64,000 nt of DNA from Diplocarpon mali (lineage: Eukaryota > Ascomycota > Leotiomycetes > Helotiales > Drepanopezizaceae). Below the pieces are notes generated by a model that saw nothing but the letters and a program-made list of their open reading frames with translations, had not been told where the DNA came from and ran no database searches. The first letter of the stretch is position 1. Every line of letters starts with the position of its first letter. The translations under genes and the position numbers were made by a program. Below are positions 46,901-56,667 of this stretch, in pieces. Location of the stretch: the NCBI GenBank assembly GCA_024741835.1, contig JAENRP010000018.1, forward strand, positions 86,963 to 150,962. The letters run 5' to 3'.

Positions 46901-47459
46901 GCCACTTTTCCGAACCCATTTCCTTGGCTTTGGAGGGCCGTTCGATCTCGTGAATTGCTTGGCTTTCGAGAGATATGGTTCTGCAGCATCCATGCCAAGT
47001 TTGTGAAAATGTTCATCGAGTGTGCTGCCTTGGAGCTCGGGCAGATCAAAGGCAATCGGCGGAGGGTTGTCAGTGTTCTTTCCAAGCAGCTCATGCCGCC
47101 GCAGATGATCCCTGGATAGCTCTACCAGCTCCTTCGGTGGAGGCGTAACATTTTGAGGGAAGATCTGGGAGTAGACATGACTACTCAATTGTTGAACTCC
47201 GATCTCATTGTACCGTGCCTTCGAGGGTCCTGTCCTATGTTAGAGTAGAAGCTTTGTGGGCAGGTAGGGACGCCTGACTTGAAAGAGACTTCGACTTGGA
47301 CGCGTTACCTTCGCCTGGTCTGGCCGTCACGGTCGCGTATAGTCTGCATTCTGATGCAATTGCCCCCGTCCTCTGACGATGACGCGCCCGATGTCTCGCA
47401 AGCTTGATATAGCTTGAGCATGGCCAGCCCGAGCGACGAGGTCGTACTGAGAGCAGCAT
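43982..47459 (-). CDS. MIP1: Mitochondrial DNA polymerase gamma, catalytic subunit
   Basis: Family A polymerase that replicates mitochondrial DNA. Exon 1 47309-47459, intron 47230-47308 (79 bp, GTAACG...CTCTAAC...ACAG), exon 2 43982-47229; 1132 residues. The first 50 residues are Arg/Ser-rich with almost no acids, a mitochondrial targeting sequence. The 3'-5' exonuclease motif I is ICFDTEVMW (Asp at about 184). Polymerase motif A GADVDSEELWIASLVGD is near 710, motif B RNDAKVFNYGRIYGAG near 762, and motif C ITVHDEIRYVV near 908. A 150-residue C-terminal extension after the polymerase core is typical of fungal Mip1. Intron phase and the join EGPSKARYNEIGVQQLSSH fit the family. Divergent from the SLX8-like gene. 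Confidence 0.97.
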
Positions 47460-47902
47460 CCTCCGGATTTTATAGGCTGTTTAGGGCATGGTGGTTGTGT
47501 ACATGAGCAATGAGAATCTGAAAGTAACTAAAGTTTATCTTGATGTGGAGTCGATGGGACGGGGTTGAACATTACCTAGTTTACCTAGTAGAATCCACTA
47601 CCGAAGCGACGGAAGCACCCCTGTATGGTCGTCAAAGTAATTTCTAATCGATAAACGACGGCTGCGAATCGCGGACCCGAACTTGTTACAGTACGGCATC
47701 CCACCGCAAATTTGGTGGTCGTGCAAGACACTACTACAGTATGTCCGTCATAATCTAACATGGAAGACAACTCGGCCTCCCTATTCATGTTCCACTCATG
47801 GTCCTTTTCATTCCCTCACTCTCTTTTAATACTGCGGACTGGCTCATAAGCAGTATACTGGCTTGACGCCCCCCCTGACTGTTCTAGTATCATCTCTCTG
47901 AT
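47460..47902. promoter_or_regulatory. Bidirectional promoter MIP1 / SLX8-like
   Basis: 443 bp between divergent start codons. Contains a TACCTAGTTTACCTAGTAGA direct repeat (47573-47592) and a tttaatac element at 47825. Shared regulation is only an inference from arrangement. Confidence 0.45.
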
Positions 47903-49039
47903 ATGTCCTACAACTTTCTCCGCCACTTTGCTGCGGATTCGCCAGCAGACCTTTCTCCACATGGGAGCCTCAATGACCGCAACTCGGACTTGAACTCAAG
48001 AGAAAATATCAACAACTCACCTTTCAACGCTTCCTACCCTAGCCACAGCAGAGATCTGCCTTCCCCGTGGAGCAGATTGTCTACAGGCAATAACAACTAC
48101 GATTCCCTGACCTTGCCAACAAGACACTTCGACAACTACGACCGATTGCTCTCGGAGAACCCATATTATTTTGAGGCTCTCCCTCACATATCCTCTCCCA
48201 GCTTGTTCATACCAGAGACATCAGCCATGATGTCAAATACCAATTCACGCTCCCTAGCGTCGCCAAATGAACAAGATTCACCACCTTTAAATCAACGTCC
48301 TGCCCCGCCGCCCCTCTTCCAGTACCGCCTTGCAGGTTCTGAATCTCCAGATCTGTTTGACAATATCTTCTTTGATACTGATTATCCGCTCCCCGATAAC
48401 ATGCCCGCCCACACAACACGGTCTACACAGCAAACATCCTTTGTCGATCTCACCACAGATTCATCTCCAGTGGTGCCGCATACCATGGCACCCAGTAAAA
48501 AGCGGAAGGCTGGCACACCTGAGGAGGGAAGGGTCAGTAAGACCACTAAGAACAGCACTTCAAAGAATTCAAGACAGAGCTCTGCGGCTGGTGCAAAGCC
48601 AGAGAAGGATGAAAGCGTTGAGACGGTGGATCTATCGGGGGTTGAGACCAAGGCCGAAGCAGAGGAGGTGATGGCGCAGCAAGAAGCAGAAATTATCAGG
48701 AAACAGAACCAGGAGGATGCCACGAGGCCAGTCAAATTATCAGAATTTCAGTGCATCATTTGCATGGACAACCCAACGGATCTAACAGTCACATATTGTG
48801 GTATGAATCTGCCTGTGCTATCTTGGAATTAAATGCTAATATTCTCCATAGGGCATCTCTTCTGCTCCGAATGTCTCCATCAGGCCCTCTATGCAGGCGA
48901 TAAGAAGTGCTGCCCTGTCTGCCGCTCCAACATATCGGCGCCGAAAGTAGGAACCACCAAGCAACCAAGGAATGGGGTGTTCACTCTTGAGATGAAGGTC
49001 ATGACGGCCAGGAGAAAAGGGAAGCAACCAATGAGATAA
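47903..49039 (+). CDS. SLX8: SLX8-like SUMO-targeted RING ubiquitin ligase
   Basis: Probable STUbL subunit acting in the nucleus on SUMO-modified DNA-repair and replication proteins. Exons 47903-48800 and 48852-49039, one intron of 51 bp (GTATGA...CATAG); 361 residues. A disordered Ser/Asn/Pro-rich N-terminus carries two SUMO-interaction-like motifs, VDLTTDSS at 181 and VDLSGVE at 242, separated by a basic SKKRKAG patch. The C3HC4 RING has Cys284, Cys287, Cys299, His301, Cys304, Cys307, Cys320 and Cys323; the intron falls between Cys299 and His301. The end is Lys/Arg-rich. SIM plus a C-terminal RING is the diagnostic layout of yeast Slx8 and fission yeast Slx8; a generic RING ligase cannot be excluded. 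Confidence 0.85.
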
Positions 49040-49490
49040 CTAAGACAAAGCCTCTGGATCGGTAGCTACAATGCAGCACAGGTGTTCGGCTGGGTTGCGG
49101 ACTATAAGGGAATCACATCGGCGTATAATGGCATGGGTCGCATTCCAGGCGTTCTCTGTTCGTGTCGGATAATTGGAGCTTTGGCTAAGCAGTCATATTA
49201 GCCTTGATACCAGCGCTTCAAAACAGTGCCTGGGACAGTAGTTGTGGGCAGGAGGAGAAGTAGTCAAGCTTGCCCTGTTTCTATGCGGAGCTAGCATGTC
49301 CGGCTATTCAAGTCGGAATACTGAGGGCACCTGTGTGATAGTAACTATAGCGCAGCCTTTTTCCTTGAAGTCAACACGATTTCACAAAGAAAAGCACCAA
49401 CGCCCACATGATTACTTCCATCTTGCAAATTGAGTGTACAGTGGCCTTCCCTAACGTATTATTTTCGCAGTTGGTCTCCTCACAGCCGCA
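49040..49490. other. Convergent intergenic region
   Basis: 451 bp between the 3' ends of the SLX8-like and CofD-like genes. Nothing recognisable beyond 3' flanks. Confidence 0.6.
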
Positions 49491-51171
49491 TCACACCACC
49501 CCCGTGGTTGAAACCCCTAGAGTATTTCTCCTACTCACCCCGGCACTCCTCCTCTTACCCCCAATGATAGCCTCGAGCGTCTGCCCCAGTGCAGTGCCAT
49601 CATAAACCATGCCCGCGTCCTCGCCCTCTCTCTTCCTCCCATAAATCCTCACGCACTCGACTCCCATGCTGGCCAGCTCCTCCTTCTCAACCCTCGGCGC
49701 TCCGGCCCCCTGCAGATGAATAACATGAGTAACATACTCCCTCCAGCCCGCCTCTCCCACGGCTCCCTTGCCCCTAGAGCTCGCACACGCATCCGCGATA
49801 GCACCCACGAAGTCCCTGGCGGTGAAGTCCTTGCCTCCTGCTCGGGTCTCTCGGTCCAGGCTCCCGTTCAAGACCAGGATCTTGTACTTAGCGTTACTGG
49901 CGGCTGCTATTTTAGCACCCACATCCCTTAGTATCAGACAGGGAACGATGCTCGTAAACAAACTGCCTATGGAGTAGATAACCGCGGAAGCGCCTTCGAT
50001 GCTGGTTAGCACTTTTGGATTCGCCGCGGGCCGGATCTCTTGCCCGTACGGGTTTATGTACCAGATTCTCTCGATGCGGGAGGGGAGGTCTTCGGTGTGT
50101 TCTTTGGCGAAGGAGATGTAATGTTTACGCAGCGTGGGCAGAGAACCAGGCAAGTTGGCATCTTCGATGTAGTCGTGCTCGCTTAGCTCTCTGGAGAGAG
50201 TGCGGAGGTGGAAGGTGGTTGTGCTTGTTATTTCTTCTTCTTCTTCTCCTCGGCTATTTCCGGATGGTGTGCTTGTGGGAAAGGCTGTTGGAATTGGGGG
50301 CGGCGCGGAGGGTGCTGAGGGGTGTGAAATGGAGTTCTGGCCTGTTATTTGGGTGCCGTCTTGAAGACCGGCGGATATGTGATGGGAAAAATTGCTGTTG
50401 ATGGCGGGAATCACATTAACATTCGAGGGCACGCCGGTGATGGCTCCTAGGAGGTAGACAGCGGACTCGAAACTGCCGGTGAACAGTCGAGCACCCGTCA
50501 GGAAGAGGTTGCCTACTGAGGCCGATTGGAAGTTGAATGATGAGGTTGGACGGAGCCTTCTGACGATCTCTAGATTGATGGTGTTCAAGAGGGATCGAAT
50601 CAGCTCTCTCTTCTCGGACGAAATGGACGTCCAGAGTGTGTGCCTGGATTCGACAATGTCTAGCCATTCGTGGCGGGCGAGAGATGAGTCTGGTGAGAGA
50701 CGGTGGTTGAAAAGGGTCTTAATGGCCGTTGTCTCCGGGGACGAGGGGTCTTCCGGGATGAGACGAACGAGACGACCTGAAGATGTCAATTGAAGCACGC
50801 GGTAGTAGAGACCACACGAAGTTCTGGAAGCAGCCTGCGTCAACGCACTGGCTGTAGTCCGTGGAACAAACTCTCGGTATTCGTATTTGATCAGGGTTGA
50901 AGAAAGACAGTTTCGTAGACATAAAACTTACTCCTCACATCACCAATCCCCGGCCCTCCAAATACGCGAATGAGTTCGCTCGACGATCCTCCGTTATCAC
51001 TGATAGGAATAATGCTTGGATACCCATCAGCAACGGTCTGTTTTCCCCTCTCCTGAAATGCGCTTACTAGCTCAACGAGCATCCTTTATCCTCAGCGAGC
51101 TTCCCAAAAACATCGACGAGGTTATTCGCTGCGCTTCCGCCGGAAAAGACGACGATGTGGCGTTGGGTCAT
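49491..51171 (-). CDS. CofD/YvcK-fold (UPF0052) protein
   Basis: Exon 1 51068-51171, intron 51015-51067 (53 bp), exon 2 50932-51014, intron 50777-50931 (155 bp), exon 3 49491-50776; 490 residues. The N-terminus has the strand-loop MTQRHIVVFSGGSAANNLVD, then IIPISDNGGSSSELIRVFGG with PGIGDVRSRLVRLI, which is the nucleotide/substrate-binding part of the 2-phospho-L-lactate transferase CofD and gluconeogenesis factor YvcK family. Later family motifs are ASVGNLFLTGARLFTGSFES (family GNLxLxG), EGASAVIYSIGSLFTSIVPC (family YxxGSxxTSxxPxL) and a C-terminal variable Gly/Arg-rich tail. A disordered insert (about 200-245) carries an acidic run. Archaeal CofD makes F420; YvcK acts in carbon/cell-wall regulation. 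The fungal role is unknown. First acceptor (CCAAG) is slightly weak. Confidence 0.88.
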
Positions 51172-54001
51172 GTTGGCTAGTTCGTTCCTTGTTCAGATGC
51201 AAAGCCCCGAGGATTGAAGTCTCATCCTTGAGCTTATGCCAGTTCTCCGAAGAGTTTTCATTTGAAAGCGCGATGACTTACTGATATGGCACCCGAAATT
51301 GCGTACGTCCGAGATTCTTGAGATCCCGTTCTGGCCACCGGGACAGGTGTTAGCTGAGAAAGTTTATACAAGCACGCCAGTGAATCGTAAGCCATCGAAT
51401 GCTTCTACGACCGGGCGATCAGTGTGTTCGCTCAGCGTATTTGAATGATGCTTGACGGTGCAAGTGGTGAGCAGTTGCCTGAATCAAGTTGAAATAATTA
51501 TATCACGTGTCTGATTATTTTTCGCGTCTGATTGTATTATTTTGCATTTGAATCTGCTTTTAAGGCCAAGGGTTATTGCATGCCTCATATATAATGCTTT
51601 GGGATATACATAAATGTGTAACCTCAATATGGTCTTTTTGCATCACATGTCTTTAGCGAGCACATGTCAAGAGACCCGATGCTTTGGGATGTCAAATGGA
51701 GAGGAAGTTCCGGCTGTTTGTATTCTATGCGCATTCCAACTACCATCTCGTAGCTGTTGGGTTAGATGCTCATTACAGCAGATGTCCGCATACTGCTAGA
51801 ACATCTATCGTCGGCGCTTCTGCACTCACAGTTGGAGGATGTTGTTGCCCGGTGCAGAGCAACATTTTACCAACTCCTGCGTCTCGCCTGTCGAGAATCC
51901 GGGAATTCGCACATCTTGTGTGATGTTGTCGATACATTTCAATCATGGCAGATAACAAAACAGCCATCTCCTTGTTCCTAATCGTATATGAGACTGCCGA
52001 GGCAGTCGAGGTACTACAGCAGGTTACGACATACCGAGCAGGGCTGTGCCGTTCAATGCTCTATCTGCTGAGACGACTGTTTCGCATTGTCGTATTCGAT
52101 CTGTATGATCTGTGACTGAATACTGTCAAGCCTCTTAGAATAAGCGTTCATACGACGTCCGACCTCAGAGAAGACCACTGAATACCAAGCGCCGGAGCTT
52201 TGATTTTGAGAATTCGACTTTGCTCGCCCTCGAGGAAAGCCAGCTATCTCGTCTACTCGTTGGTTTCTTGGACGAAGGTGCGGCCAAGCTGCTTGGATCT
52301 ACCACCAACTTTGCAACCAACAAGAGTGAACAACGCACATGCGAGAGAGGGCAACCTCGAGCTGCAGCCCCCAAAGTTTCGGAACATAGTCGTAGCTTTG
52401 CCCTTGACAGCTCTTCACGTACCATTTTCGATCTACGGTGGTATGCCTGGCACCAAACGGCATGGGCAACTAGGATAATTTCCAAGGAAGCAGGAAAGAA
52501 TCGAGCGAATTCGGCTTCAATCAGCGCTAGACAAACCTGTAATCAAGCAAGCCTCTTTAATTTTCAATCCTCTACTCTTGACTTCCAATACCAGAAGTCT
52601 TTTCTCTGCTTGCCAGGGCAGCTTTCATTGCTAGGCCGCGACAGCCTGCACCTAAGTGTGACAACCATGTATAGCGTGATAGACGACTGTGAGAGCAACC
52701 CGAATCTTCCTTGACTCTTATGAACCAAACTTGCACAGATTGAACGAAAGCATATTCAAAATAGATTCACAGCCTCAAGCTTTAATTAGTCAGTTGAAGT
52801 CCCTTGGCCTACTTGGGATCATGAACTTCCCGAATCCCAGCCTAAAAATGTACTTGTCAAGAAAACAAACACTATACAGCAGAATCAAAGTATGGAATTT
52901 GTAGTACAGCTCCTCAATCATACCCCATAGCCTTTGGGTTTCGATGAAGCTACACACGATGGATTCTATCATCGCCCTCTAGAGTCGATATGTAAAAAGG
53001 TCCGGCCAGCAGTACCCGTACAAAGCCAGCGCTCAGTGCGGAACAATCTGACTCCGACTCTTCAAAACCTGCTGCATTGAAGGTCGAACCGAAATCTTAT
53101 TCTCAAGTTTCTATAAATAATGATCGATTACCTAGGCTATCAAGATTATCCGGACGGTGCTTGGCACATTCGCGTGTTTTAAAAACTCAAATCTCGTTGC
53201 TGGCATAATATCAGCCCGGAACCCAGAAGAGAGAGAGAAGCTCGCAGGATGTACCTGGTCGCCACTGCGGTGGTCCTGCACAAGACTATCGTCTATCCCT
53301 TACTATTCTTTCTCGAGAATGAAGATACGGGGTTTTGGGCCCTGTACCCTGGTAGCCGGTGTTGAGGAACCTGTCAGTTCAACGAGAATGAATGGGGTTG
53401 GGGGCTATGCAGGAGTTGGGTGCTAGTCGTGGGCAACTCAAGATCATACCAGCTTAACACTGAATGATACTATTTTAAGGAAGAAAACGAGATACTAGAC
53501 GAAAGTTAACGAGAGGATAACCTCTTGATTGGGCGCTCTTTCAAGCAGCCTAGACTGTATCTTTGGTGAGTGACGCACAGTTCCCGTCTCAGTGTTTGCG
53601 CACACAAGTAGGTAGCTTCAATCCTTTCCTTTCACCTAAACCAAGAGAGAAGACCCTGACCCCTGTGCTCTCTCAGATAGAACAGATAACTGTGCCAAAA
53701 TGCGAATCTCAACTAGTATCAGGCACAGGCAAGGCTATCCAGGCCGAGCCACCACAACCCTGTGTGTAAGGAAGCCAAGTAATCCCATCAAACCTTTCTT
53801 CCTCGCCTCTTCTTGCCTCCCAAACCGCACAATCATACAGGTATATCACACAAGACTGACTGCGTACTTGCAAGCCATCTAGATTTTCAATCGCACTTCG
53901 CTTCCGTATTTGCTATACAAGATTCCAAGCAGTGCACATCACAACTCCGTCTCTTTTAAGAGGGTTTCCCAGAATTCATTCCTTCGTAGAGATGAGCCGG
54001 A
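51172..54001. other. Gene-poor stretch, one long unsupported frame
   Basis: 2.8 kb between two minus-strand genes. Left end is the CofD-like promoter; the right end the 3' flank of STE50. A plus-strand frame at 52139-52714 is listed separately. A second plus frame at 51766-51981 (LLEHLSSALLHSQLEDVVAR) is protein-like but short. No domain recognised. Confidence 0.4.
52139..52714 (+). CDS. Long unassigned frame, possible exon or relic
   Basis: A frame open for about 190 codons after TAG at 52136. Its first third is protein-like: RRPLNTKRRSFDFENSTLLA, LEESQLSRLLVGFLDEGAAK, then LLGSTTNFATNKSEQ. The rest is Ser/Arg/Gln-rich. There is no ATG near the start, so if real it is an internal exon or decayed. 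It lies in ordinary-GC DNA, where a frame this long is unlikely but not impossible. I do not recognise a family. Confidence 0.3.
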   Translation, partial: NKRSYDVRPQRRPLNTKRRSFDFENSTLLALEESQLSRLLVGFLDEGAAKLLGSTTNFATNKSEQRTCERGQPRAAAPKVSEHSRSFALDSSSRTIFDLRWYAWHQTAWATRIISKEAGKNRANSASISARQTCNQASLFNFQSSTLDFQYQKSFLCLPGQLSLLGRDSLHLSVTTMYSVIDDCESNPNLP

Positions 54002-55599
54002 TCATATGATGCCCCCGGGGGGATCGTACGCAGCCTGCATGCCGCGCCCGATGTTTCGGTCTAGCCCTGCACTACCAGGCCCTTCGCCTGGTTGACTGTC
54101 TGTGTTCACGCTTATCTTCCGTAGCATGAACATGGGCTTCTTGCCTTCCTTGTCCAGCTGCTTGAATAGTATCAAAGGCTTCTCTTCCATGCCAAGGCAG
54201 CGTTCTTTATCTCCATATACGATGTACAATGCGTATTGTTCCCAGGGCGCGTTGATGTTATATTTTTTCAGTGCCGCTGGGAGAACTTTATAGCACGGAT
54301 CTTCCATACTGACCCGAAAAGATTTGAAGATTTCGACGGAGCCATTCGGCGAAGGGTTATCGAGTGCGGGGGTCTGAGCCCGCCGTGCGGGTGCAGGTTT
54401 GTGACTGTCGCGGGAATATGTCGAAGCTTGGTATTGTTCGTTTTCAGGAAAGCTACTGCGTGCAGGGGTCGGCTGGTCAGATCGGTAAGAGCGAGAGGCG
54501 AGAGTAGAACCACCAAACGTTGGAGGTGATGTGGGAGAGGGTTGATTCGGGGATGGATATCCTGGCGATGTTGATGGTTGGGAGCCCCCATTCATAGCTG
54601 CCAGGTGTGAAGATGATAGAACCGCTCGTTCTGCTGCGTTTGCGGGATCTAGTGCCTGTTCCATCAAAGACCTCTCCTGCGTGGTTGGCATGTATGTGGG
54701 AGATGAGGTTTTCTGGGTATCAAAAAAGAGCTTTTTCGTAGAAAACTTCCGTGAAAGTCCACTGCCAGATTGGCTAGATGCAGGCGTCGGCGCAGGTGGC
54801 GATATCGTAGTTGTTTGAGCGTCATAAGGATGCGATGCTTGGTTGTTGAATTCCGACGGTTGATGAGGAAGTGGTTGCCCTTCTTTCGCCATACGGAACA
54901 CTGGCAACAGCTCTTCTCGTAACCGGGCGTATTCGGAGGTTATTCTGCGCAGTTCCATTTCTGCGATGCTCATCCGCTCATCTCGTAACCGGAGCTGTTC
55001 CACTAGGTGCTTGATGTCTCTCAAAGTCGCCGTTGCATATTGTGCCTCTGCATCTGCCGCTGTTGGGATATCATGTCAGCGAAATCCATGAGTTCAGAGC
55101 ATATCGACACCTACACAGTGGCACATAATGATCGCTTTCCAGGGGTATATCCTGCTTGGTCTTGATATCATAAACGCTTTTCAGAATCGTAAGTCGGTGT
55201 CCCACACTCGCCACTCCCATCTGCTTCAGATCGTCGTGCTGGAGCGCTACCAGTGCCTCCCCCACGATCTCGTTTTCTGCACCGCGTGAGTGCAATTTCC
55301 AATGCCTGGCCGAGGCTGGGGAGCATACCTAAGAACTGGTCCACGTACTGCTGCAGACCCAGACTCCCCACGAAGTCCGCGCACTCGTCGGCTGTCCATT
55401 CCGTGATGATGGTCTCTGGCAGCCTGTCCCCAGGGCCCGGAGCACCATACGTCGTCGGCGTATGCTCGCTCGAGGAGGGGTTGGAGTCGGTCGCCTCTGA
55501 GTCTGTTGCCAAGATAGGGGAGGAGTCGTGCACGCTTCGCTCGTACTCGTCGTCGGCGTCACTCTCCGGGTACATGGCGGTACCGGATGCAAAGGCCAT
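54002..55599 (-). CDS. STE50: STE50-type MAPK cascade adaptor (SAM + RA domains)
   Basis: Adaptor linking Cdc42/Ras and the MAPKKK Ste11 in mating, osmostress and filamentation signalling. Exon 1 55329-55599, intron 55277-55328 (52 bp), exon 2 55115-55276, intron 55060-55114 (55 bp), exon 3 54002-55059; 496 residues. An acidic head leads to a SAM domain (about 66-128, EWTADECADFVGSLGLQQYV then LVALQHDDLKQMGVASVGHR). A coiled-coil-like stretch (LRDIKHLVEQLRLRDERMSI) follows. The linker is Ser/Pro-rich, and the Ras-association domain is at about 384-463 (FKSFRVSMEDPCYKVLPAAL, WEQYALYIVYGDKERCLGME). Fungal Ste50 homologues have exactly this order and length. The ATG at 55599 was chosen because the frame upstream to 55755 is not family-like. 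Confidence 0.95.
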
Positions 55600-56667
55600 G
55601 GTGGTCTGGCTGTTGCTCTCGCGGCGGCAGACAGGGCGGGCGGGCTGGATGTCGAGGAGCGGTGCAGGGCGAACAAGTAACTTCCAGATCGTGAGGTTTT
55701 GTCCATGAACGTTTCTGTTCACCTTGCCTGGCTCCCGTCTTGCGAGTCGCGCCAATTTGGCCTAACGAGATGCGGGAGGGTGGGTCAGCGTCCGAGCACC
55801 CAAGAACATGTGTACCTATACCTTAGGGCACCTTACGTAAGGTACTTTTTTGGGGGGAGTGGGGCTCCTGCTTAGGTAATTGGAATACACATATACCGTA
55901 ATAGTACTTGGTAAAGTACCGTCGACTATACCGTAATAGTACTTGGTAAAGTACCGTCGACTATACTGTAATAGAACTTGGTACAGTACCGTCGACACTG
56001 GTGGCGATTTGGCCGGTAAAGATGACTAGTCAGTGGGCGCTCGCAGGATTGAAAGATCGATAGCAGCACCCACGAGAGTATCGGTTGCCAGTTGGTGGAA
56101 TGAGTGATTGGCTTGCTACCTACCTTACCATAAAGGTACCTCTGACCCCCCGAGAATGCCTCTGCTGGCCTGCCAGCCTTCCCCCTGGCTCGATCGAAAA
56201 ACAGGTGGTGCACTCACTCGGGAAACCCCAAGATCCAGAGACCGTCATGGCGAGGGGGGTCAAGCCTGGGCGTTCTCACCGTCGAGCACAGCAATCAGAT
56301 AGAGTTCTATTGATCGCTGCGTCGGGCCATCCATGCTGTGGCGGCACCCAAGCCCAGGTACGCGGACGTGTCCGACGTAAGACGGCAGCCACAGCACTAC
56401 ATGCAATCTACAGTACAGCACGAGCACAGCTGAAGTCGGGGAGAGGGCGGGACCGAGAAACGATTTATTGGATTACCTGAATATCGTCATCCAACATGGC
56501 ATAAATGATTCCCCATCCCGTACCACGCCTTGCTGCCCGGACTTGATCAAAGTTTCCAATGCCAACCCCATACGCCCGAGGGTGGGACGAAAACGCCCCT
56601 CCGATTGAGACCTTCATTGATCATGTTCGTGTGCATCATTTATATTACAAACCCGGAGTTTTTCTTG
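55600..56667. other. Intergenic: STE50 promoter, TEA4 3' flank, tandem repeat
   Basis: About 1.07 kb, holding the 35-bp tandem repeat and several ggtacc/ggtac motifs around 55810-56140. No gene seen. Confidence 0.6.
55891..55997. repeat. Three 35-bp tandem repeats with internal hairpin
   Basis: Units begin at 55895, 55930 and 55965 (accgtaatagtacttgg...). Units 1 and 2 are identical; unit 3 differs at several positions. Each of the first two holds a perfect inverted repeat GTACTT-GGTA-AAGTAC and ends accgtcgac, itself a SalI-type palindrome. In unit 3 the inverted repeat is weakened. It lies upstream of STE50. Confidence 0.92.
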
